Part shown: positions 22,841-34,044 of the stretch, piece after piece
Layout: the number at the start of each line of letters is the position of its first letter
Position numbering within the stretch: position 1 is the first letter of the stretch
Source: Heliocidaris tuberculata
Lineage: Eukaryota > Echinodermata > Echinoidea > Camarodonta > Echinometridae
Length of the DNA: 64,000 nt
Assembly (NCBI GenBank): GCA_025618425.1
Contig: CM046833.1
Span: forward strand, 9,837,327-9,901,326
Direction of reading: 5' to 3'
Made by a program: the position numbers and the translations under genes
The notes under the pieces: model-generated
The model's database searches: none
Told to the model about the DNA's origin: nothing
What the model saw: the letters and a program-made list of their open reading frames with translations, nothing else

Positions 22841-24377
22841 TGCATGTATTGTATTCATGATGAAGAAAAAAGGGCTCCAAAAGTGCATTAAACCACTTCG
22901 TAAAACACGCCCTTCGGCTTGATTTGTTAAAGTGGATCACTTTATATAAATCCGTAAACGTAAACCCACTTTCCTCTACAATTCATTTCATGGTCTGAAT
23001 TTATACGCGTCTTTCCTCGCCGATGGACGCTGTAACCTAAAATGCGATATGAATTTTGAGCAAATATGCCCAAACATTCCTAATTTGTAAAGAGGCGGGG
23101 ATGTGGTGGAAATGCACTTTCCCCCGCGGGTCATTGGGACTTATGTGAAGACATTATGCAAATCCCACTTCTTAAATTTGCCTAAATCTGTGATGCATAG
23201 CGCGTTTAATTGGATGCGGCGAGATCTCGGAGACGCCGTGCTATGGCGGGTATGCCTGCCGACTCTCGAGCGGTCCTACAAGAGATGTAATTGAGGGACT
23301 TAAGCAGCCAATTTGATTAGAATTATCTGGGAAATCGCAAACTTTATCCAGGATAAATCTGCCAAGATAAATTCATATCTCTAGGCCACGCCAGCCGATC
23401 CCAGTCTCCGCATTCCGTCCATTTTGCGCTTTATCCAAGACCGTAATACTTTTGATTTTGAACGTGAAGAATTCTGCGCCGCGAAAAGTTCGGCGCCTCG
23501 TGTGTCAGCATTGCATCCAGTTTTAAGTTTCGTTATTTATTCATTTATTGTTATTATTATTACTTTGTTTTCTATTTTCACATCGTACCGGCTACAGGAG
23601 TATTTTCAAAGCGGAATTATCTATAAAAGTGAAACAACATCATAAAAGTATAACAAATTGTGCTTACTTGCAGCCTCTAACAGATAGATGGTTTGAAATA
23701 ATAGAGTCATAGGGTAATTCACCGCAGTTTTTGTAATAGGCCTACATGAATTATGTGTGCCCTAAAAGACATCCTTAAAATTTTCACCTGGTAACAAGTT
23801 AAACTCACATTTCAGTGATACGTTAATGTGCTGAGCAACATGTATCGATGTAATATTTACGCCTGCCCGTAATTACGACATGGTACAAATGACCCCGAAA
23901 TGACCCCAATTTGTACACGCATGCGCATATGATTTGGTGGATGCGCTACTTGTTAAACAACTGAAATCATACTGGTGCGCGCAGCATGGTGCGTAAAATT
24001 ACCATGGTGCGCACACAATGGTAGGTCAATTGTACTCGGTACAAATGACCTCTATCGGCACATGCGCAAACTGTAATAACGAACTAGTTTTTTACCGAAT
24101 ATCTCTCTCTTATTCCCTATTGAATTGCAGATATCAATTTCTACATGTGGATGACTGAAGAACGTTGATTCAGGCCTAGCGGATTGATCTCTTCTGATGC
24201 GAGGATAATTTTAATTTTCTGCGGAAGCATTACCCAACCTATACAATTATAGTGGAAATCATTGGCGGAATACTTGGAAAGGCGTCGCCGCTTGACGGAT
24301 TTGTTCTCTAATCAAAATGGATCTATGAGGGTTGTTGAGCTTCTATCAGCGATTTGACTCGAGAACTCAAGCATGGT
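22841..24377 (+). promoter_or_regulatory. Repeat-poor block ending in ATG plus strong splice donor; possible promoter/enhancer
   Basis: About 1.5 kb lacking microsatellites and recognisable transposons, unusual for this window. It holds an octamer ATGCAAAT (23156-23163), two GATAA words near 23350-23372, several TAAT words and GC-richer segments at 23100-23300 and 23380-23510. At its end, CTCAAGCATG (24367-24375 region) is followed directly by GTAAGTCC, a strong 5' splice site. This is what a first exon ending at the start codon would look like. No downstream partner exon can be tied to it, and the motifs are short enough to occur by chance. Confidence 0.3.
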
Positions 24378-24625
24378 AAGTCCATTTCTTGCACTCCTCC
24401 TTTTCCCGTGCCTTGCTTCTCCTTTCTACCTCTTTTCAATGAAGAAAAGAGAAGAAGCAGAGTAAGCAGGATAATATTGGCAACATGGCAACTTTGTCAA
24501 CATCTGTAGATACTTGCAAAACCATGATTACTGTACATTGAGGTTCCGAATCTTTGCTTTGGGGGGGGGGGGCACTGCCTCCACTTTCCATCCTTAATTT
24601 AGGTTTTACAATCTCGCAAACCCCT

Positions 24626-24628
<3 letters not shown>

Positions 24629-24664
<36 letters not shown>
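24629..24664. repeat. (CA)n microsatellite
   Basis: About 18 CA units followed by an A/C-rich tail. Frames on either strand are by-products. Confidence 0.95.
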
Positions 24665-24667
<3 letters not shown>

Positions 24668-24719
24668 CCAAAAAACAAAAAAACAAAGCACAACAAAACA
24701 GGAGTCAATCAACAGTCCA

Positions 24720-24857
24720 GGGGAGCGTTTCATGAAAGGATTTGTCGGATATTTTTTCCGACAAGTGTTATAAGCTACTGAAATCCTTGCATCTGATTGG
24801 CTGAGACCAAATTTGTCAGTAAAAATCACCGACAAAATGCTTGATGAAACGCTCCCC
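24720..24857. mobile_element. 138-bp MITE with GGGGAGCGTTTCAT termini
   Basis: GGGGAGCGTTTCAT and its exact complement ATGAAACGCTCCCC bound the element, and the subterminal TTGTCGG is repeated inverted several times (TTGTCGGATATTTTTTCCGACAA near 24741). The GTTTCATGAAA word recalls the 9477/53674 family but the interior differs. It is non-coding and lacks a clear target duplication. Confidence 0.75.
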
Positions 24858-25127
24858 AGTAGATCCTTCCCTCCGGCCTTCTAACTCCCCCCCCCCCCCC
24901 CCTTATTTTCAAGTTCCGATATTCACCACTGTGTTCATTGAAGTCATTCATTCTTCATCATGTTCATTCTGGGCTTCATTCCAAATGATGTTCAAACTAT
25001 TTTGTAATACCTTGTTGTTGCATGTTGGTCGTATACGTAGCTAGACTTTTGTTACATGATATTTGTCAATATATCGCCTACTCGGTATTATTGATTAACC
25101 CTTGATTTCCTGATTGAAGCATCTTAA

Positions 25128-25493
25128 AGGGTACCAATCACCAAAAAATAATTTTGCTCTGTATGTTACAGGTTTCATGTCGTTACAATATATTCAAAAT
25201 ATGGGCTTCAGATATCAATTCTATAAAGAGATATTGCAATTTAATTACACTCTCTATAAGCGTAAAAGCGATTCGTGAGTAGACTACTCGACGCACCCGT
25301 ACGCGTTCGCCAAGATAAAGGCTCGCGCGGAACTAAACTCGGAGTTCGGTTCCGCACGAGCATTTTCATGTTATCCTCAATTTCCTTCATACTCGTTAAC
25401 TGTTGACCTATAGAATACCAGACAAAGTACTTTCAGGTTGATTTTATAATTTCTAGCTGTACACAAATTATTTTTTCAGGTGATTGGTACACT
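25128..25493 (+). mobile_element. TTAA-flanked MITE, family T1 copy 1
   Basis: TTAA at 25124-25127 is followed by AGGGTACCAATCACC. The right end is GGTGATTGGTACACT, followed by TTAA at 25494-25497. Terminal repeats match at 14 of 15 positions. A second copy, interrupted by another MITE, is at 34045-34570. TTAA targets suggest piggyBac or Kolobok machinery. It is non-coding. Confidence 0.9.
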
Positions 25494-25697
25494 TTAAAGA
25501 ATTCCCCTCCCCATTTGTGTCGAAATCGTGGAAGGACATGTTTCTTGGTAAAAAATTAATTGAATGATGCGGCAAACACAGAACGCTGTATGCAAATCGT
25601 CATGATTATAACCTTTTTTTTTTTTTTTTTTTTTTGCCCCCAGCCCCTCTTCAGAGAATTTTTTGTTTTGTTTTTATTGCTGCACATGATGTGCATG

Positions 25698-25864
25698 TAG
25701 TTTGCAAGCACATACCCTAATTTGACACTTTATCAGAAAATCATTGTGTCTTGAGAGGAGCCTATCTACCTACCTATCGCTCGTGTCAGTTTGGAGCAGC
25801 TATATAGTACATGGCCTATGCAGACTCTCTTTTACGACTGACCAGGGTTTGTGCCTGCAGACTA
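25698..25864 (+). mobile_element. MITE of the 9-bp-duplication family (short subfamily, copy B)
   Basis: Bounded by TAGTTTGCAAGCACATACCC and GGGTTTGTGCCTGCAGACTA, 167 bp. Flanks ATGTGCATG (25689-25697) and GTGTGCATG (25865-25873) match at 8 of 9 positions, a clear target duplication. The interior is almost the same as copy C at 34227. Confidence 0.9.
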
Positions 25865-25873
25865 GTGTGCATG

Positions 25874-26326
25874 ACGGAGTATGCATGCCCCCCCCCCCCC
25901 CTCCTTTGAACTTGTTCACGTGGTCGTGAAAGTTGATTCATCTATCACGTTGTCTTGAAATGTAAGAAACATAATTTCCCTGAAAGTTTCAAGAAAACAT
26001 TATGGATGTTCAGTATAATATATTTTAAAAAATAAAATAAATAAACAATGGGGGGGGGGGGGAGGGGGCGGGGAATGTTAAAAATCATTTTAAAACATAT
26101 TAAATGTATTATATGCGAACTTATGTGCATGTACGTTACGAATAATCCCTACACCGTATACATGTAGTTAAATGTAGCATCAAAACCATTCAAAACTGAG
26201 TAATTTCCAAGAAATGTACCATTGCCATCACCTACGTGGATAATTACTCCCCACAACCCTTTGGACTGATTTTTAATGGTGCATATTTTTGCAAAAGTTA
26301 AATCATCCCTTTAGATTCTCAATGAT
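25874..26326. other. No gene; C and G runs
   Basis: C11 at about 25889 and G12 near 26050 with AT-rich surroundings. No frame or element is recognised. Confidence 0.5.
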
Positions 26327-26983
26327 ACCTTTAATTAAGGACGTTACCCTGTTATGATCGGTTACTATTCGTCCCTCATCGTGTCCCGTTCGGCTAATGT
26401 CGTATCGATCTTTCAGTTTGATCCTTTTCACATGGGGGTAATTACGTTGAATGATTCCTTAGCCTGTCAATAGAATTGTCGGTATGTGTGATCTTTATTT
26501 GTCGATGAACCCGGCTCGTGGGGGTAGATTTCTAATTCTGTCAACGTGGACACGTACAGTTTTTCTAAGAATTTAGTTCCCTTTAAATTGTAAATACATG
26601 TAGTATACCTTTAAATTGTCGATGGTGTATCTTTAATTTGTCAATGGTGTATCTTTAATTTGTCAATGGTGTGGCCTGCTTTTAAATTGTCAACGATATG
26701 CCTTTAAATTGTCAATGGTATCCCTTTAATTAAGGACGTTACCTGTTATGATGTTCCCTTATACCTTTAATTAAAGACGTACATTTTATACTTGATATGA
26801 TGTTCTGTTACTATTCGTCCTTCATCGTTTATCCTTCGTGTCCCGGTCGGCTAATGTCGTATCGATCTTGCCGTTAGATCCTTTCACATGGGGGTAATTA
26901 CGTTGAATGATTCTTTAGGCCGTCAATTGAATTGTCGGTATGTGTGATCTATATGTGTCGATGAACCCGTATCTAGAGGGTAG
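26327..26983 (+). repeat. Direct duplication flanking a 22-bp tandem array
   Basis: The segment 26327-26529 recurs at 26763-26983 in the same orientation, sharing long identical words such as CACATGGGGGTAATTACGTT and CGGCTAATGTCGTATCGATC. Between them (about 26580-26735) lie about six diverged units of a 22-bp repeat, TATCTTTAATTTGTCAATGG-TG. This looks like a local segmental duplication with a minisatellite in the middle. No coding sense is visible. Confidence 0.85.
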
Positions 26984-29856
26984 AAGAATGCAAAAGAGCA
27001 GGTCACGTTTTATCACAATGACCAATCCTTCTTAGAAACAACCAAATATGACAACTAAAAGGGGTTGTCGAAAAGAGGGCGGGTTTGATCGCGAACATTG
27101 ACCTATTTCTACAGAACACGGAACTTGTTTCCATTACGTTGAAAATACATTTTAAACATGAATAATAAAACTGTCACAGACTGTACAAGATGATTGTTTC
27201 ATGTGATTATGTGATTATTTGCTATACGAATATGGTAGACCAAAGACAAAGGACAAAATTGCAAGTACATGTACATGCGTACGAAGTGTACAGGAGTGAA
27301 ATACTCGTCCCGACCTTGCCCTTACGCCATAAGGTTTTATGACTTTTTTTTTGTTTGCTTAACATATTTCCAGCTTTCATTCTAAGTTTCATTAATTTGT
27401 TTACATTTGATTATTCGAAAGAAAACCCACATGTACTACTTTGATAAAGAATTCTTATTCAAAACTTAGCGAAATTATTCTCACAATCCAGTCTAATACC
27501 ACAACTGCATTTGAACAACCTTCTCACCCAAATGAGGAAAGAAATCGCGTTTTCCAGTCAGAATAAAGTTACTGTTAAAAGTTCAGGTGACACGGGTCAA
27601 TTTGAATATAATGTCAGTGATATTTTCCCCAAGGCGACACTAATAAAAAAATGTTCCGCCTTGTTAGACATGCCTAACGTTTTGAAATGTACTCAATTCA
27701 TTGAGGTTTGGGGCAAAACACGCTCATTGTATAGGCATAGGTTTTTCGCAAAATCACAACTTTTGCTTCTTTGACTTGCTCGTTGTGGTCTGGCGTACAT
27801 AACCATTTTCTAACAAGGTCGGTATATAGATTTGAATAGAGTCGAATTAAATCCAGTAACATGAATTGAATTTTTCCTTTTGAAGTCGAAAATACAGTTC
27901 TTACAATTAACATTAAACACACTTTGTTGACTCTCTGATAAAATTCTCCATTATATACTGTTGTAAAGTGTTGTTACCATGTTGGCTTCGGGAAGGGCGT
28001 TGTAAGACCACTTTGAAATGAAGGTGCCAGATCAAATTTTCCGAAAAGTTACCAGAAAATGTTCCAACAACTACATGTACCACAACAACAGAGTCATCAT
28101 ATTTTTAGTTCAACTGAATCACTTATTTTTTTCTTTCAAAAAGTGAAGCCACCCCCCCCCCGCCCCCCAAAAAACAACAACAACCCATCAATGTTGGCAG
28201 TTTGCAGACAGCCTAAAGAAAAAATTAAACTTGATCGTCATATTTGTTCGTGTGTAATGAGAGTGTAGTCCCCTTACCCCCCCCCCCCTAATAAAAATAA
28301 TAAAAAAATATAGCGTTGTCCATGGCAACGAGGTATATACAGTAACAAGTTATGGTTGTTTGAAGGGAGGGGTAGGACTAAATTCAAAAGAAATACATGT
28401 AGGCCGACTTCATGCCTGGGGATGAAATTATTACAATTCCATCGTCGTTTTTAGCATTTGTGGGCCGCAGTGCAATGGGGCGCAACGAGTGTAGTGACAA
28501 GCCCCATTTCATTACGCCAGCTAAATTTCTTGTTTTAGTTTGAATACGAGAACTTTAAACACAATAAATCTAACTCTTTAGTTCTTATCATGAAAGGAAA
28601 CGAATCAAATTTTTAAGCCCTTTAAGAAGGCGTAATTCCTTCAAAATGATCATGATGATGAAGAGCTCGAATTTTCCTATCGGCCACTTTTTTTAAACGT
28701 GAAATTGCTGCAGACAGTTGGACAAATGGCAAAGAGAGACATCAAGCTGGCTCAAGATAAGTGGGCCGCGCTGTCGACTGGAGGGGCGTCTGGTTTAGGG
28801 GTCACCGCCCTGCCCCAACAATGCGACCCATTCACGTGCCACCACTTGTGCCCGGGCGAGACAAAGGTGCGACCGATCTTCGGAGAAAAACCCCAAATCG
28901 CACATTCCGACCTCATAACCTCACCTATGCGTGTAGTCTCACGAATCAGACGTTTTCTTTTGGAGTGATCACACGCCTCCCCAGCTAGATCTGTAGGATG
29001 GTTTCAGCCTTGGGATAACTCCTTGGTCCACCTGGCCATTGTAACTAAAGAAATTTTATGAACAAGAGCCTCTGTGTATATGGCGGAGGCAGTCCTCTTT
29101 CCAAATATACAAAATTGATATGTATTGCATTATATACAAAATATAGAAAAGCATACACCAGCCCCCCCCCCCCTCCCCCAAGTGTAAATGAAAGAAGAAG
29201 TTTGTGGAGCTGGTCCCTCATCATGCCAAGGGTACAACCATTTATCTTTTGTTTTAGCAGTTTTTGTTGATGGCCAAACATTCAAAAATGCAAGGACGCA
29301 GCTTTTGCTGTCGTTTTCCTGAGTCCTATTTAGGCATACTCTTTGTTGATATTTTAGTTACCTTAAATGTCTGTTTCCAGTAGACTACTTCGGTCAGTTA
29401 AACAGTGTTCAGCCTCTTTCTTTTTTGAAGTGAGCTTCGCTACGATAATCACCGGCGACCTCACAATCCCCGTAAAGTTGAGGACAAAAGTTTTGTCCTC
29501 TAAATCCCTCCTTTTCTTTTCAACGACGCCTCTCCCTCTCCACTGTGTATATCCTTTGTATGGCCTAATTGTAAATAGCTGGAGACGCTTAATTGAATAG
29601 CCCTGTTCCTGGGCGGTCGCGGCTCGATGTTTGAGATTGGAATTGTGATGAAAAGGGAGACAAAGCAAATAAAAAAGGAAAAGAAACAAAGATGGTAATT
29701 CTCCATTCGGGATTCTATAGTACAGAAAAATGTCGACGATTCCATGTACCATTTAGGAGCATGTCAATAGAGATTTGGGATCTGTCACTCCTTGGGTTTT
29801 ATTAAAGTCGCCGGTATGTAACGGCACAGAATAGCGGTCTAAAAATTGGGAAGGGT

Positions 29857-29892
<36 letters not shown>

Positions 29893-30404
29893 TCTGAGAT
29901 TGAAATTAGCTGGGCTCCCAGTTTATGTTATCAGCAGTACATAGTATCTAGGAAATGTGAGTTTGGCAGGGAGATGCAATTTATTTTGGTACTACCCTAG
30001 TACATTATGGTGTTGCCGTGTGTGCGTGTGATGGGGGTTGAGGGGGCAAAAGTGGGACAGTTTACTTGTGAATTTTTAAAAAAGAAGGAAAAGAAAATCT
30101 CATAGTACGCCATGAGTTGAACTCAATTACTAACCATACGAATTGAATTTTTCAAACTGCGGTATCCAATAGATACAATCTTGTGATTGTGGGCCTATAT
30201 TTTCCAGTGAACACCAACAGTTTTCACAATTAATTGTTATTAGGGATAACAATTTATGATAAGAAAGGCAGGGATATAATTATATAGGGGCTCCCAGATC
30301 CATTTATTCATCTCCATTCTCATAACGTGATACTTGCATTTCGTGTCTGGACATGCCCATAATTATTAGCCGACCATTATGTTTTCTTTGTTCCTCATTA
30401 TCTT
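26984..30404. other. No recognised gene; scattered short frames
   Basis: Open frames at 27511-27774 and 29363-29752 (minus) have no domain I know. A GC-richer patch at 28700-28980 has two overlapping plus frames, one with MAKRDIKLAQDKWAALS, but no good splice sites. Also present are a near X-box GTTGTCCATGGCAAC at 28315-28329, a 10-bp-arm palindrome GAGGACAAAA-G-TTTTGTCCTC at 29480-29500, and C/G runs near 28150, 28277, 29162 and 29863. Confidence 0.4.
29863..29891. repeat. 29-nt poly-G run
   Basis: Twenty-nine consecutive G on the plus strand, the longest homopolymeric G run in the window. It is expected to form G-quadruplexes and to be error-prone in assembly. Confidence 0.9.
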
Positions 30405-30600
30405 GTTCTTCCCGCAGGTTATTACTACCCTAGCATTTTGCCAAGTACTCCTGGGTCGGGTGGGACAAAATTAATCAATCATGACTATTCTGTGGGAAAA
30501 AACAACCTGTCTGAGGATCTACATTTATAAAGACAGAGCAAGAATCGAACCCAGGATTTCTCGTATGAGAGTCAAGAACCTTCAAGTGCCAAGCACAATC
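30405..30600 (-). mobile_element. tRNA-derived SINE (minus strand)
   Basis: Read on the minus strand, CTGGGTTCGATTCTTGC gives a near-consensus polymerase III B box (complement of 30541-30556). It is preceded by TTGACTCTCATACGAGAAATC, which resembles a tRNA anticodon arm, and by a degenerate A box TGGCACTTGAAGG. Downstream comes a non-tRNA body (GAGTACTTGGCAAAATGCTA, then TAGTAATAACCTGCGGG). This head-plus-body order is that of a tRNA-derived SINE. Ends are approximate and I see no clean target duplication. Confidence 0.6.
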
Positions 30601-30630
30601 TAGATATAGTAAAATTCACCATGAAATTAA

Positions 30631-31002
30631 AGATATAAGTTGAGTTATGGTCATGATATTGAATTGTGAAAGAAACTGTCTCAAAGTAATTGGGAAAGGT
30701 TGATTATATAGCATATTGGTGTATGCTGTAAGGTTTTGGAATCACCAAAATGATAAGAAATTGACTCATTCCTGCTGAGATTCACATGCACTGCACACGG
30801 AAATATGTGTATGGGACTACAAACAAATGTTCGGCTGGAGCATTTCGGCTGTCTCTTGTCATATTTTGAATGTGAGGGCATTTGAAGAGCAATCCTTTTC
30901 AGGGGACATATCTACTATGATAATCTTCCAAACTAACTTAATAAGAATGAGAAAGCTTACAAATTATTTTTTTTTTACTTTTCCCAGAACTCAAGTTTCA
31001 CT
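30631..31002 (+). mobile_element. TTAA-flanked MITE, family T2 copy 1
   Basis: Lies between TTAA at 30627-30630 and TTAA at 31003-31006. The start AGATATAAGTTGAGTTATGG and the end CCAGAACTCAAGTTTCACT are partly complementary. Three relatives share the interior words TTTTGGAATCACCAAAATGA and CATATTTTGAATGTGAGGGC: 33687-34040, 61153-61520 (inverted) and a fragment at 58967. It is non-coding. Confidence 0.85.
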
Positions 31003-31006
31003 TTAA

Positions 31007-32974
31007 GCCGATACAGAGTAAAACATACGAGGGGCATATTCCACCACGTATGATTGTAATTATGGAGAATCGTTCGTACAGCCTACTATTACTAAATGGT
31101 CTTATGATTTTTCCTTTGAATGATGATTACTTGTATAAATCCTTCATAATGGTGATTGCTCAATTTCGAGCTGGAGCATTACTGGATTTTAGCTGTAGAC
31201 ACCCTGTAATGTAGCGGTAGCTCAACTTCTTTTGATCAGCTGAATTATAGGTTCATTTTTTCATTGAAAACGGGGGCATTTGATACGCCGATTCTCCACC
31301 CCCGCCCGTGCTGTCATTTCCCTATTAGCGGCTTAGTTATGTACGAAAGGAATTCACAGAAAAGCCTCAGAGGAGATAACACGGATTACTTATGTTAAGA
31401 TGCCTCGTTTATCCGAGGGATGTTTCCTTACATGGGCTGGGATGGGATTTTTTGTTTGTTTTTGTTTTGTTTTGTTTTGTTTTATTTTTGTTTTTGTTTT
31501 TTTTTTTTTTGTGGGGGGGGGGGGGGTTCCGTTAATGCATTTGGGTCCCCCCCCCCCCCGTCTTTCTTGAATTACTATTTTGTCTCATATGGCTACAGTG
31601 GACGCGACAGAGCGAGGAACCCATTTAATCTATTTTACCCTTCCACTGTACTAGGTCATGAGCAGCCATATATATTATAGGCCTGGATTCTGCAAGCATT
31701 CTATGATTTTAACTAAGATGGATTTAGTTCGTTATATTATTATGATAATGACAGTCTCAGGGCTTCAGTCATGGTAGTCCATACATAAATTTAGGTACAC
31801 CCTTTTTTTTTTCTTCTTTTTTGTCACGGAAAATTAAAAAATGCATAGTTTGAGCACTCTGAGTCTGAAGTAACTGCTCTAAATTTCCCCCTAAATAAAC
31901 CCTGTCGGCTATGCTAGCCTTCAAAGTTACGTTATATATACAGTCTGGCTTGCAGTTGTAAACCCTGCAAGCTTCCCCTTTTATAAATTTCAATGGCCCC
32001 CCTTTCTGTGTATGCCCCTCCTTGTTGCCTCGGCGTCGATGATCGATGTATATAAGCACAGATAAGGAATCTTGGCTGAATGCACCTGCACGGGAAATCC
32101 CCCTTTTCAACTCCTTCTGCATGTTTTATGCCATCGGAGAGAGTGAAGATTCCAGGTACCTATTTGTGCGTTCTTCTACAAAATATGCTATCAGTAGGGA
32201 GACAGAAAGCGCTGAGCGAATATGTCATATGATACAAAACCATTCAGCAAGAGTGACTAAATTTTGATCTCAGACTGCCAAATGCCCGTATATAAATGCT
32301 GGCTTGAAAGTAATAAACCCGGCCTCTCTGAAACCATCAACATGACTCCCGTGAGGTATCGCTTTCTGTTTTTTTCTGTTCCAGAAATACTGGTGTGCTT
32401 CCAATTATGATATTTGCTGAAAAAGATTAATTTGTTGAATTTTACCCTTTAACTTCCGCAAATGAAAGTTTAAAATGTATTATTCTTGTTGCCGAGGAAA
32501 TACAATTTTATTAAATTGCCGACTTTCTTTAGCTTGCGAACCTCGTAGAGATCCTGTCATAGACCTGTAGTGCGCCCTCTATAGCGTATCCGTATCACGA
32601 CTTTGTTTCCCTAAATATTGCCTGTGTCAAGTTTGTAAGTGAAACTCGTACTCCACTGTTCAATTTTAAGTCCTTATCTCAGCAGTGCATGCCAATATTT
32701 CACACGGCCCAGGATATGTTTTCTCCTTTCGATATAAGATTCTTGGAAACTATTTTCGCTCGTCTGGAGATGCCGGATTGCGCAGAGATGGCACAGAGCC
32801 ACAGATTGCTAGGCTGATTCTCAGACCCTGATTTGAGTAAATTGTGGGAGAATGAAAAAGGGAAGCGAAACAGGTCGACAGATTGATAGAGAAAGAAAGA
32901 GACAGAGAGAGACGCTGTCAGACAGGCGGGCAGACAAAGGAGTTCTTTGGACAGACAGACAGAGGAAATTCGGT

Positions 32975-32980
<6 letters not shown>
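31007..32980. other. No recognised gene
   Basis: Unique-looking AT-rich DNA with a T-rich/G-run/C-run cluster (31450-31560, listed separately). The minus frame at 31769-32122 (117 codons) and the plus frame at 32046-32267 overlap each other and match nothing I recognise. Confidence 0.45.
31513..31559. repeat. G14 ... C13 inverted homopolymers
   Basis: Fourteen G and thirteen C are separated by 20 nt, after a T-rich (TTTTG)n stretch. The two runs could pair as a GC hairpin. The 86-codon frame across it is an artefact. Confidence 0.75.
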
Positions 32981-32982
<2 letters not shown>

Positions 32983-33016
<34 letters not shown>

Positions 33017-33017
33017 G
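32983..33017. repeat. (GA)n followed by poly-G
   Basis: About 11 GA units run into 12 G, within a wider purine-rich stretch from 32850 to 33055. Confidence 0.9.
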
Positions 33018-33333
33018 AGAAAGAAAGAGTGGTTGAGATGGAATAGAGGACAGTTACTCTAGGGGAGGGAGATGGCGACCCAACCCACCCGATGAATACA
33101 TCGAGAGATTCTGAGAAAAGGTAACTTAGGGGAAACGATGAGAAAACAAGGTTTGCATGGCCGAGATTAGAATATTATAGGAAATGGGGGAATTCTGTTG
33201 ATATTCTCTTACCGGGTAAGAGGGTGTTCCATGGCAACCTGCAAGTACTTTTTTTCCCCTTCTTCTTCTTCTTCTTTTTTAAAATAGAGTCTTGAAAGTT
33301 AGACTTAATATTTCTGTCTCTCGACACCAATAG

Positions 33334-33466
33334 GGAAGTATTTACTCACAACGCCAGATACTTTTCCCGCCACCACTCCGGCACTTCGTCCTATCCAGAG
33401 ACCACACGCTTCCGAATCATCTGACTCATACAACTCCTCAGAGACTAGTCTAGCTTTCTCCAGACG
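33334..33466 (+). CDS. Possible internal coding exon, Ser/Thr/Pro-rich
   Basis: A pyrimidine-containing tract and acceptor (TTTCTGTCTCTCGACACCAATAG) precede 133 bp that are open in one frame for 43 codons, ending at a possible donor CAGACG|GTAAAT. The peptide is rich in Ser, Thr and Pro (for example RPIQRPHASESSDSYNSSET) and would begin with two bases of a split codon. It resembles a disordered region, not a known domain. Part of it (33393-33432) is similar to 35480-35530, where the matching frame is closed by a stop, so it may be a repeat fragment. Without a partner exon this is only a candidate. Confidence 0.2.
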
Positions 33467-33686
33467 GTAAATTGAGAAAACATAATATCCGAGGTCAATT
33501 ATATTAATTTCACACCGTCATGCTTGGTATAACGTGTTTGGCAACTGAAACCATTTTGGGTAGTATGCATCAACTGTAGTGCATTACAGGGAGTATCCGA
33601 AAATTTGCTTGTCATAATTTGATTTATGCTTTAACTTGGAGGTTAGGCCTGTATGCTACATTTATGATAATCGCGGTAACCTTTAA

Positions 33687-34040
33687 AAGTATAAAGTTGA
33701 GTTCTCGTCATATAAACTGTCTAAGAGCCATTGGGAAATGTTGATTATATAGCACATATTAAAATTGGTGAATGCTGTAAGGTTTTGGAATCACCAAAAT
33801 GATAAGAAATCGACTCAATCCTGCTGAGGGTCATATGCATTGCACTCAGAAATGTGTATATGGGACTATACAAAAATGTTCGGCCCGAACATGTCTCTTG
33901 TCATATTTTGAATGTGAGGGCATTTGAAGAGCAATCCTTTTCAGGGGACATATCTACTATGATAATCTTCCAAACTTACATAAAAAGAATAAGAAAACTC
34001 ACAAGTTATGTTTTCCCTTTCCCAGAACTCCACCTTCTCT
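33687..34040 (+). mobile_element. TTAA-flanked MITE, family T2 copy 2
   Basis: Starts after TTAA (33683-33686) and ends CAGAACTCCACCTTCTCT just before TTGA (34041-34044), a mutated TTAA shared with the next element. It is about 354 bp and the interior matches the copies at 30631 and 61153 closely. It abuts a family T1 element directly, showing two TTAA-targeting insertions head to tail. Confidence 0.85.
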
Positions 34041-34044
34041 TTGA

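Noticed and set aside
30530..30600. Functional tRNA gene on the minus strand
   Set aside because: The B box is good but the A box and acceptor stem are degenerate and a SINE body follows, so it is better read as a tRNA-derived SINE.
31769..32122. 117-codon minus-strand frame
   Set aside because: It overlaps a plus-strand frame, has a Lys/Glu end from a T-rich tract, no motif and no splice signals. It is left as unsupported.
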